Assembly: GCA_963618015.1 (NCBI GenBank)
Contig: CAVEQS010000041.1
Span: 1-24,507 of the forward strand
Direction: 5' to 3'
From: Apopatocola sp963618015
GTDB lineage: Bacteria > Bacillota > Clostridia > Oscillospirales > Oscillospiraceae
Length of the DNA: 24,507 nt
A program made the translations under genes and the position numbers. How positions within the stretch are numbered: the stretch's first letter is position 1; every line of letters begins with the position of its first letter. Shown here in pieces: positions 7,615-14,031 of the stretch. Under the pieces are notes generated by a model, which saw only the letters and a list, made by a program, of their open reading frames with translations, was not told the origin of the DNA and ran no database searches.

Positions 7615-7959
7615 ATGAAAATCAACGAAATGACAGCCCTTCTCTCCGGCGAGGCGCGCACCGCCGCGGCTCACGCGGACGTGGACATCGTCTCCGCCTA
7701 CGCCGGCGATATGCTCAGCGACGTGCTCGCGCTCGGCTCCCAGCCGGACGTCCTGCTCACCGGCCTTCTCAATCCCCAGGTCATCCGTACCGCAGAAATG
7801 CTCGATACGGCGTGCGTCGTATTCCTGCGCGGCAAGGAGCCGGAGGCCTCGATCCTGGAACTGGCGGAAAAATGCGGCGTTTGCGTACTTACCTCTCCCC
7901 TGGAAATGTATGATGCCTGCGGCATTCTGCATCAGCACGGGGTGACGGGTGCGAAATGA
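7615..7959 (+). CDS. DRTGG domain-containing protein
   Basis: This 114-residue single-domain protein matches the DRTGG fold, a ligand-binding or regulatory module also found in phosphotransacetylase N-termini and CBS-containing proteins. Visible features are the N-terminal MKINEMTALL, the glycine/alanine segment VDIVSAYAGDMLSDVLAL, and PDVLLTGLLNPQVIRTAEM, followed by EKCGVCVLTSPLEMYDACGIL. No catalytic residues are evident; a sensing role (adenylate or metabolite binding) is inferred. It is the first gene of a plus-strand operon and its stop overlaps the next start (ATGA), so it is probably made in fixed proportion with the GHKL protein. From memory, DRTGG proteins recur beside hydrogenase clusters in Thermotoga and Clostridia. 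Confidence 0.8.
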   Translation: MKINEMTALLSGEARTAAAHADVDIVSAYAGDMLSDVLALGSQPDVLLTGLLNPQVIRTAEMLDTACVVFLRGKEPEASILELAEKCGVCVLTSPLEMYDACGILHQHGVTGAK

Positions 7960-8390
7960 GCCCGCTTGTCCGTGAGTATGAGGTTCCCGGCGACGATTTC
8001 GCCCGCGCCGGAGAGGCCTCCGGGCATATCAAATCCATGCTGAAGGAGCTCGGCTTCGCTCCCGCTATGATCCGTCGCGTCGCCATTACGACGTATGAAG
8101 CGGAGATCAACATGGTCATCCACGCCGGCGGCGGCCACGTCCGCGCGACGGTCACGCCGGAAGCCGTCAACGTCGTCTTCACCGACCACGGCCCCGGCAT
8201 CCCCAACGTTGAGCTCGCCATGCAGGCAGGCTGGTCGACAGCGCCGCAGAACATCCGGGCGCTCGGCTTCGGCGCAGGCATGGGTCTGCCCAACATCCGC
8301 AAATACAGCGATGATTTTGACATACAGACCGAGGTCGGAAAGGGCACGACCCTCTCGATCACGGTGTATGCCGGAAAGGAGTCATCGTGA
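7956..8390 (+). CDS. GHKL-fold ATP-binding protein, anti-sigma factor/serine kinase-like
   Basis: This 144-residue protein of the SpoIIAB/RsbW-like HATPase family binds ATP and, in characterised relatives, phosphorylates a serine or threonine on a partner. The N-box is around YEAEINMVIHA (E48, N52), the G1 box is DHGPGI (D77), and the G2 loop is GFGAGMGL (104-111). It has no histidine-kinase dimerisation domain and no transmembrane part, so it is cytoplasmic. Anti-sigma partners are normally a sigma factor and an anti-anti-sigma factor, and neither is encoded nearby. Its target is therefore unknown; the neighbouring DRTGG or hydrogenase-like protein is an attractive candidate. It overlaps both neighbours by four bases. 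Confidence 0.85.
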   Translation: MSPLVREYEVPGDDFARAGEASGHIKSMLKELGFAPAMIRRVAITTYEAEINMVIHAGGGHVRATVTPEAVNVVFTDHGPGIPNVELAMQAGWSTAPQNIRALGFGAGMGLPNIRKYSDDFDIQTEVGKGTTLSITVYAGKESS

Positions 8391-9622
8391 GCATCGGCTA
8401 TGCTTCGATATATCTCGAAAACGAAAAATGCGTCGGCTGCACCAAGTGCATGCAGCGCTGCCCCACGGAGGCGATCCGCATCCGTGACGGTAAAGCGGCC
8501 ATTCTGCGTGAGCGGTGTGTAGACTGCGGCGAGTGCATCCGCGTCTGTCCGCACCACGCGATGAAAGCGCGGGTGGACACGCTCTCGGAAGCGCTCGGCA
8601 AATATAAATACACGATCGCGCTCCCCGCACAGGCGCTCTATGGCCAGTTCCCCGGCGTGCAGACCCGCGCGCCCATTCTGGAAGGGCTTTCGCGCATCGG
8701 GTTCGACAGCGTCTTTGAGGTCGCCGCCGCGGCGGAGGTCATGTCCGCCGTGACGCACTACGAGCTCAATTACGGCAGCATCCCCCATCCGATCATCACG
8801 ACCGACTGCCCGGTCATACTGCGCATCGTGCGCATCCGGTTCCCGTCGCTGCTGCCGCATCTGCTCAACTACCGCTCCCCGATGGAGGTCGCGGCGCGCT
8901 GGAGCAAGCGGCTGGCCGTGAAGGAGACGGGACTTTCGGAAGACGATATCGGCTGTGTATACATCTCCCCCTGCCCCGCCAAGTGTGCGGGCGCCAAGGC
9001 CGCGCTCGGCACGGCGCATCCGGCGATCACCGGCGTTGTGTCCATTGCCGAAGTAGCGCCCCGGCTCACCGCCGTCATGGGCGACATTGACGACCACGAG
9101 CGCTATGCTCAGGCGGGCGCTGCGGGCGTCAGCTGGGCGATCTCCGGCGGGCAGTCGTCTGCCGCGGGCGAGCCGAACCATCTCGCCGCCTCCGGCATCG
9201 AAAACGTTATCGGCATTCTTGAGGCGCTGGAGGACGGCAAGCTCTCCAACGTGGATCTCATTGAGCTCAACGCGTGCTACCCCGGCTGCGTCGGCGGCGC
9301 GCTGACGGTGGAAAACCCGTTCATCGCGAAGGCCCGCCTTCAGCAGATGATGATGGGCTTTGCCCCTCCCCTGCATCCCAACGACTGCCCCCGCGAGGAT
9401 ATGCGCTGGGAAAAGACCCCCACGGCGAGCTCCGCTCTCCGGCTGGACAAGGATGTGTCCGTCGCAATGGAGAAGATGGAGCAGATCCGACGCATCACCG
9501 AATCGCTGCGCGGCATCGACTGTGGCGCGTGCGGCTCTCCCTCCTGCCGGGCGTTCGCCGAGGACATCGTCGCCGGGCGCGCCGACGCCGGCATGTGCGT
9601 TTTCTCAGACATGCAAAAATAA
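8387..9622 (+). CDS. [FeFe]-hydrogenase-like iron-sulfur protein, probable redox or H2 sensor
   Basis: The 411-residue protein starts at GTG, overlapping the upstream stop (GTGA). Residues 15-54 form two ferredoxin-type [4Fe-4S] motifs (CVGCTKCMQRCP, CVDCGECIRVCP). The middle is a hydrogenase large-subunit C-terminal domain whose three cluster regions align with the catalytic HydA encoded at 19490-21211: TTDCP (C141), SPCPAK (C196) and ACYPGC (C297, C301). All four cluster cysteines are present, but the proton-relay cysteine is D140, and the methionines before the second and third motifs are S194 and N295. The C-terminus has a Fes-type motif (C379, C382, C387, C404). Loss of the relay cysteine argues against fast H2 turnover and for sensing or electron transfer. 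Confidence 0.85.
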   Translation: MSIGYASIYLENEKCVGCTKCMQRCPTEAIRIRDGKAAILRERCVDCGECIRVCPHHAMKARVDTLSEALGKYKYTIALPAQALYGQFPGVQTRAPILEGLSRIGFDSVFEVAAAAEVMSAVTHYELNYGSIPHPIITTDCPVILRIVRIRFPSLLPHLLNYRSPMEVAARWSKRLAVKETGLSEDDIGCVYISPCPAKCAGAKAALGTAHPAITGVVSIAEVAPRLTAVMGDIDDHERYAQAGAAGVSWAISGGQSSAAGEPNHLAASGIENVIGILEALEDGKLSNVDLIELNACYPGCVGGALTVENPFIAKARLQQMMMGFAPPLHPNDCPREDMRWEKTPTASSALRLDKDVSVAMEKMEQIRRITESLRGIDCGACGSPSCRAFAEDIVAGRADAGMCVFSDMQK

Positions 9623-9682
9623 AGCACTTTCCTTCAGTTAATTACGGCGAGCGGATATCCGCCGCCTTCAGGTGGTAACGAT

Positions 9683-10369
9683 ATGATCCTTACAGACCTT
9701 CACATTCACTCCTGTCTCTCTCCGTGCGCGGACGATACCATGACGCCGGCGGCCATCGTAAAGGCCGCCAAGGACGCGGGGCTGGAGCTGATCGCCATCA
9801 CGGATCACAACTCGGCGCGCAACTGTCCCGCCGTGGCGGCCGAGGCGGAAAAAGCCGGCATCGGCTTTATCCCCGGCATCGAGGTGACGACCTCGGAGGA
9901 GATCCACTGCGTCTGCCTTCTGCCCAATCTCGGCAAGGCGGCGGCGTTCTCCCGCTGGCTCGATACGCTGCGCCCCGGCATCGCCAACCGTCCGAACGTT
10001 TTCGGGCGCCAGACCGTGATCGGCTCCCGCGGCAGCCGGACGGAGGAGCGCGAGCTGCTCTTCATGGCGCGGCGCATTTCCGTCAACGAGCTCAGCCGCG
10101 CCGTGCGGCAGTATTCGGGCCTGATCTGGCCTGCGCATGTGGATAAACCGTCCAACTCGCTCTATTCCATTCTCGGCTGCTGGCCGGAGGATCTGGACAT
10201 GGACGCCGTGGAGCTCTACTATGAAAAGGAGCCCGCAGGCATTCCGGAGCACATCCACCGGCTGCGCTGCTCGGACGCGCACCGGCTCTGGGACATCAAG
10301 GACGGGTACCCGCTCCCGCTCGAGAGCGCCGACTTTGCCGGATTGAAAAAATATCTTCGGGGAGAATAA
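9683..10369 (+). CDS. PHP-domain metal-dependent phosphoesterase
   Basis: This 228-residue single PHP domain is a metal-dependent hydrolase fold acting on phosphoesters. Metal ligands are visible as H7 and H9 in DLHIHS, D17 or D18, D41/H42 in ITDHNS, E67 in GIEVTT, H75, H152 in WPAHVD, and D198/H200 in CSDAH. The set looks complete, so activity is likely. The substrate is unknown; relatives include histidinol phosphatase, polymerase PHP domains and RNase AM-like enzymes. GGTGG lies 6 bp before the ATG. It is separated from the hydrogenase-like gene by 60 bp but is in the same orientation and is followed by a terminator, so it probably ends the operon. The gap holds a perfect 12-bp palindrome at 9652-9663. 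Confidence 0.85.
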   Translation: MILTDLHIHSCLSPCADDTMTPAAIVKAAKDAGLELIAITDHNSARNCPAVAAEAEKAGIGFIPGIEVTTSEEIHCVCLLPNLGKAAAFSRWLDTLRPGIANRPNVFGRQTVIGSRGSRTEERELLFMARRISVNELSRAVRQYSGLIWPAHVDKPSNSLYSILGCWPEDLDMDAVELYYEKEPAGIPEHIHRLRCSDAHRLWDIKDGYPLPLESADFAGLKKYLRGE

Positions 10370-10380
10370 GAAACCAAAAC

Positions 10381-10409
10381 GCGCGGCAGGTTTTCATGAC
10401 CTGCCGCGC
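10381..10409 (+). terminator. Hairpin terminator after the PHP-domain gene
   Basis: The arms GCGCGGCAGGT (10381-10391) and ACCTGCCGCGC (10399-10409) pair perfectly over 11 bp with a 7-nt loop. The T-tract after it is weak (a TTTT appears some 10 bp on). It separates the cassette from the CLC gene. Confidence 0.65.
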
Positions 10410-10451
10410 CTTATGCCGTTTTATCCGAAAAAGAAAGAGAGAGAATATCCG

Positions 10452-11738
10452 ATGGACTCCGAAAAAACCGCAGCGGAGAGCGGCAAAAGCCTCTTCCGCC
10501 GCCACGCGAAGCTCACGGCCCGGTACATGCGCACGTTCGTTTTGTGGGCGGCCGCGGGGCTTGTGATTGGCGCGCTCGGCGGGCTGATCGGCACCGCGTT
10601 CTGCTATGCCATCCGCGAGGCAACGCTGCTGCGAGGCGCGCACCCGTGGCTTTTATATCTGCTGCCGCTCGGCGGCCTTCTGATCGTGTGGCTTTACCGG
10701 CTGCGCGGCATGCACCCGACAGACACGAACGGCGTACTGCTCGCCATCCATGCGCCGACCTCCATCCCCGGCTCGACCGCTCCGCTCATCTTCATCGGCA
10801 CAACGATCACGCACCTGTTCGGCGGCTCCGCCGGACGCGAAGGCGCGGCGCTGCAGCTTGGCGGCGTGCTCGGCTACCAGCTCGGCAAGGCGCTCCGGCT
10901 GGACGACAAGGACATACACCTCATCGTCATGTGCGGCATGAGCAGTGTATTCTCCGCGCTCTTCGGCTCGCCGCTCACGGCGGCGGTATTCGCCATGGAA
11001 GTGGCAAGCGTCGGCATTCTCCACTTTTCCGCCATTCTGCCGTGCCTCACCGCGTCACTCACGGCGGCATACCTTGCCAGCGCTCTCGGCGCGGCAGCGG
11101 AGACGTTCCCGCTCGGTGCGGCGGTGCCGTTTACATGGGCAAGCGCCGGAACGGTCGTCGCCATCGCGGCGGCGTGCGCAGTGCTGAGCATTATCTACTG
11201 CATCGCGCTGCGGCAGGGCGGAAAGGCGCTCGGCAAAGCTATTCCGAACAGCTATCTGCGCGTATTTCTCGGCGGCAGCGCCGTTGTGCTGCTCTCTGTC
11301 CTGCTCGGCACGCGGGATTATAACGGCGCGGGCATGGACGTGATCGCCGCCGCCATGCAGGGGCATGCACGCCCGGAGGCGTTTGCGCTCAAAATGCTCT
11401 TCACCGTGCTCACGATGACGACCGGCTATAAGGGCGGCGAGATCGTCCCGGCGATGTTCATCGGAGCGACCGCCGGATGCGTGCTCGGCAGTCTCTTTGG
11501 GCTGGCGCCGGGGCTCGGTGCGGCGGTGGGTCTGCTCGGCATGTTCTGCGGCTCGCTCAACTGCCCGATCAGTGCCATCTTCCTCGGTGTGGAAATGTTC
11601 GGCGGAGCAAACATCCAGTATTATGCCATCGCCGCCGCCATCAGCTTCATGCTCTCAGCGAATTTTGGCCTTTATAAGGAGCAGAAGATCGTTTATTCCA
11701 AGATCCGCGCCGAATTTATCAACCGCTATACAGACTGA
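10452..11738 (+). CDS. CLC-family anion channel/antiporter
   Basis: This 428-residue polytopic CLC protein would move halide ions across the cytoplasmic membrane, probably with proton exchange. The key motif GGSAGREGAALQLG carries the gating glutamate (E130). FGSPLTAAVFAMEV holds a second glutamate (E183) at the place of the proton glutamate. GGEIVPAMFIGA corresponds to the GxFxP region. The usual GSGIP chloride loop is not evident; its position is occupied by HPTDTNGVLL, which is closer to the Asn-containing loop of CLC-F/SycA-like members, so fluoride export is a possible alternative. An in-frame ATG at 10413 lies immediately behind the hairpin without a ribosome binding site, so 10452 (after GAGAGA) is preferred. 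Confidence 0.9.
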   Translation: MDSEKTAAESGKSLFRRHAKLTARYMRTFVLWAAAGLVIGALGGLIGTAFCYAIREATLLRGAHPWLLYLLPLGGLLIVWLYRLRGMHPTDTNGVLLAIHAPTSIPGSTAPLIFIGTTITHLFGGSAGREGAALQLGGVLGYQLGKALRLDDKDIHLIVMCGMSSVFSALFGSPLTAAVFAMEVASVGILHFSAILPCLTASLTAAYLASALGAAAETFPLGAAVPFTWASAGTVVAIAAACAVLSIIYCIALRQGGKALGKAIPNSYLRVFLGGSAVVLLSVLLGTRDYNGAGMDVIAAAMQGHARPEAFALKMLFTVLTMTTGYKGGEIVPAMFIGATAGCVLGSLFGLAPGLGAAVGLLGMFCGSLNCPISAIFLGVEMFGGANIQYYAIAAAISFMLSANFGLYKEQKIVYSKIRAEFINRYTD

Positions 11739-11747
11739 TATCCATAC

Positions 11748-11796
11748 AAAGCGCCCGCGGGGACTGTTATTGTCTCCGCGGGTGCTTTTCTTTTTA
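11748..11796. terminator. Bidirectional terminator between CLC and chloramphenicol acetyltransferase genes
   Basis: A 17-pair stem (11748-11764 with 11772-11788, two G-U pairs) and a 7-nt loop are followed on the plus strand by TTTTCTTTTT. On the minus strand the stem ends in TTTG, so it can also stop the convergent gene, whose last codons overlap the T-tract. Confidence 0.85.
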
Positions 11797-12459
11797 CAGA
11801 TATCGTTCCATGTGATCCATGCCATCCTGCAAGGTATCCAGAAACTGCTTCACATGATAGCCGTCCGCCGCGGCGTGGTGGCATGTGATGGAGAGAGGCA
11901 GCAAAAACTGCTCCCCGCTCTCATAGATTTGCCCCGCTTCGACCGACGGGAAGTAGTACGGCTTGTTCTCATACGAATGGACAGAAAAGCTCCGAAACGA
12001 GACCCACGGGATACAGGAAACCGTGTAGGCATTCTCCGGTGGGACGGCGTCCTTCCTCGTGAGAATTCCGTGATTTTTGCCGTACCGTTCCGCGTTTTCG
12101 AGATATGCGCAATAAAATGCGCGGAAATCATCGTCATACTCCGTCCATTGGAGCGAAAAGGTCTTGTCATCGTTGTGGAACGCGGCATAGAGCGGCGTGA
12201 GCGTGTCGTAGTATCCGATTTGTCCATCCCGCTCAGCAAGCTTGAACTCGGTTTGCTCGTTGAGCGATCTTGTCACGAGCCAGAGATACGCCGGGAAGAA
12301 CTTGATCCCGGCCTCGCGCAGCGCGGTGCGCATGCGCGTAACATCCAGCTCAACCGTGAGAGAATAGCCCGTCGGCGCCATCTGTGAGAAATACCAGAAA
12401 GTCTCCCTCCGGTTCCACGTAGTCGTATCGATCGGCGTAAACTGCGTTTTCTGTTTCAT
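11794..12459 (-). CDS. Type A chloramphenicol O-acetyltransferase
   Basis: It transfers acetyl from acetyl-CoA to the 3-hydroxyl of chloramphenicol in the cytoplasm. The 221-residue length is normal for the trimeric CatA family. The N-terminus FTPIDTTTWNRRETFWYF matches the family start. LWTE-like LQWTEYDDDF, RYGKNHG and VSCIPWVSF segments are conserved, and the catalytic motif is SITCHHAAADG (H195, D199). The ATG at 12459 is preceded by AAAGGGGAG; longer in-frame extensions upstream lack a ribosome binding site. It has its own promoter and terminators on both sides, with no mobile element beside it, so it looks like a resident chromosomal enzyme. Whether it gives resistance cannot be read from the sequence; another acyl acceptor is possible. 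Confidence 0.9.
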   Translation of the reverse strand: MKQKTQFTPIDTTTWNRRETFWYFSQMAPTGYSLTVELDVTRMRTALREAGIKFFPAYLWLVTRSLNEQTEFKLAERDGQIGYYDTLTPLYAAFHNDDKTFSLQWTEYDDDFRAFYCAYLENAERYGKNHGILTRKDAVPPENAYTVSCIPWVSFRSFSVHSYENKPYYFPSVEAGQIYESGEQFLLPLSITCHHAAADGYHVKQFLDTLQDGMDHMERYL

Positions 12460-12481
12460 ATGTGTCTCCCCTTTCCTGCCC

Positions 12482-12510
12482 ATTAAACGGCAGAAAAGGA
12501 AAAAGGACAA
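12482..12510 (-). promoter_or_regulatory. Promoter of the chloramphenicol acetyltransferase gene
   Basis: On the minus strand, TTGTCC (12510-12505) and TTTAAT (12487-12482) are 17 bp apart. The -10 lies 22 bp before the start codon, giving a short leader without an attenuation peptide. Confidence 0.55.
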
Positions 12511-12527
12511 CCGACGCATCGTAGAGT

Positions 12528-12558
12528 TGAAAACCGGCGCAGAGCAACTGCGCCGGTT
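12528..12558 (-). terminator. Terminator of the aconitase-X/ketopantoate reductase operon
   Basis: The arms 12532-12542 and 12548-12558 form a perfect 11-bp stem (AACCGGCGCAG) with a 5-nt loop. On the minus strand it runs into TTTTCAAC. It lies 18 bp beyond the stop of the reductase gene. Confidence 0.75.
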
Positions 12559-12576
12559 CAAGCTTTATATAAGGTT

Positions 12577-13590
12577 TTACAGCAGATCGTCGAAAAGGCG
12601 GATGTTCTTTTCTTCCAAGGGAAGCTCACCGGCCTGCTCTTTTTTTACGACCTCCACGATGCGGTCGTTGATGGGCGTGGGTACGCCGCATTTGCGGCCC
12701 CATTCGCACACGACGCCGTTGATCGCATCGATCTCGCAGGGCTTGCCCTTTTTGAGATCCTGGAGCATGGAGGGCTCGATGGCGCGGTGCTTTTTCATCG
12801 CGATGGGGACGAGAAGCTCCGCAATGGCACGCTTAAAGCCATTTTTATAATAGAACAGCTTCGTGAGATCCTTTCCCTGCACAGGCGCGAATGCCGCGCC
12901 CGCAGCGTGGCCAACATCGATGCACTCCTTCATGCAGCGCACCGCGACGCGCCGGGCGTCCTTCTTCTCGCTCACATCGCCGAACACGCCGCCCACGACG
13001 GTGCCGAGGCCGGAGAACGTCGCATTGATGAGGAGCTTCGACCAGCGCGCGCCGAGGAGGTTATCCTCCATATCCACCGGACACATCTTTTCGAGCAGCG
13101 AGCGCACCTCCGCGAGCTTTTCGTCCGAAACGCCCTGCATGCCGCCCATGTGGAACGAGAGGCTGTCCGGGTCGCTCGTGAGGACGCACTCGCCGGGGGC
13201 GTCCATCGTGGCGCCCCATTCCACCACGCAGCCGATCGTGCGGCTCTCACCGACGATCTCGGCGATGCCCGGCTCGGGGATGCCGTTCTGGAACGTGACA
13301 ATCACGCCGTCGGGCGCAAGGAGCGGCTTTAGAAATGTAACGACTTCCTTGTTATGGAGCTGCTTCGTCATGAGGAAAATGACATCGTAAGGCGCGGTCA
13401 TTTCCTCCGGGGTGATGGCCGTCACCGGTGTGGAGAAGTTCACGGTGCCGGTGATGTGCGCGCCCTTTTCGCGCAGCGCGTCTACATGGGCGCGGTTGCG
13501 GTTGACGAGCTCTACGGGGATACCGCCCTTCGTCATATAAGCGCCGAGCACCGTTCCGAGAGAACCGGCGCCATAGATCGCGCATTTCAT
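12577..13590 (-). CDS. Ketopantoate reductase (PanE/ApbA)-family oxidoreductase
   Basis: This 337-residue NAD(P)H-dependent reductase has a Rossmann GAGSLG loop (7-12), TKQLHN after the third strand, FQNGIP, the catalytic-lysine region ARWSKLLINATFSG, and PSMLQDLKKGKPCEIDAING near the C-terminus. These are the hallmarks of 2-dehydropantoate 2-reductases. The family also contains enzymes acting on other 2-oxo acids, and the gene sits in an operon with both aconitase-X subunits rather than with pantothenate genes, so the substrate is probably different. The ATG at 13590 overlaps the upstream stop (ATGA), which decides the start; apparent extensions upstream are out of context. It is slightly longer than Escherichia coli PanE (about 303). 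Confidence 0.85.
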   Translation of the reverse strand: MKCAIYGAGSLGTVLGAYMTKGGIPVELVNRNRAHVDALREKGAHITGTVNFSTPVTAITPEEMTAPYDVIFLMTKQLHNKEVVTFLKPLLAPDGVIVTFQNGIPEPGIAEIVGESRTIGCVVEWGATMDAPGECVLTSDPDSLSFHMGGMQGVSDEKLAEVRSLLEKMCPVDMEDNLLGARWSKLLINATFSGLGTVVGGVFGDVSEKKDARRVAVRCMKECIDVGHAAGAAFAPVQGKDLTKLFYYKNGFKRAIAELLVPIAMKKHRAIEPSMLQDLKKGKPCEIDAINGVVCEWGRKCGVPTPINDRIVEVVKKEQAGELPLEEKNIRLFDDLL

Positions 13591-14030
13591 TCGACGGTCA
13601 CCGTCCCGTCCTCGGCGAGCGTGACGCTCATGCCGGTCTTGACGTATTCCAGAAACTCGTCGCCGAGAGAATCGACAACGGGCATATGCGTCTCTGTCCA
13701 CACGTCGGAGAGAATGGCGCCGGCGGCAGCAAGCGAGTCGATGGGCTTGGAGAAGCACATGCACGCGGGCAGCTTACCGAGCGCGCCGGCGGTGTAGAAC
13801 ACCATGCCGCCGGTCGTGGAGCCGATGGTCTGCGGCAGGCACAGCGCCACGCCGATCATGGGCTTTTTGTAGATATCGGGGTTGTTCTGATCGCCGCACT
13901 TTACGTCCTTATCGCCGAACATGAGCGCGGACTGGTAGCTTGCAAGCGTATTGAACCCGCCGTGGGAAACGAGAGCTTTGGCCGTGACGGTGCCGGGAAC
14001 GACAACGCGGCCCTTGAACGTTTTCGCCAT
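13587..14030 (-). CDS. Aconitase X small (swivel-domain, DUF126) subunit
   Basis: This 147-residue protein corresponds to the swivelling domain of the aconitase-X superfamily, encoded separately from the catalytic subunit. Visible conserved parts are FKGRVVVPGTVTAKALVSHGG near the start, PQTIGSTTGGMVFY in the centre (Ser/Thr loop expected at the active site), and CMCFSKPIDSLAAAGAILSD. The large subunit ends only 1 bp upstream and the reductase gene overlaps downstream, so all three are made together. Known members are archaeal phosphomevalonate dehydratase and bacterial cis-3-hydroxy-L-proline dehydratase; neither substrate can be assigned from these residues alone. Confidence 0.88.
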   Translation of the reverse strand: MAKTFKGRVVVPGTVTAKALVSHGGFNTLASYQSALMFGDKDVKCGDQNNPDIYKKPMIGVALCLPQTIGSTTGGMVFYTAGALGKLPACMCFSKPIDSLAAAGAILSDVWTETHMPVVDSLGDEFLEYVKTGMSVTLAEDGTVTVE

Positions 14031-14031
14031 G

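Noticed and set aside
7889..9376. 495-codon minus-strand frame opposite the GHKL and hydrogenase-like genes
   Set aside because: Antisense shadow; the plus strand encodes recognisable ATP-binding and iron-sulfur motifs.
10381..10451. Fluoride riboswitch upstream of the CLC gene
   Set aside because: The region is only a symmetrical terminator hairpin and a purine-rich ribosome binding site; no crcB-motif elements were seen.
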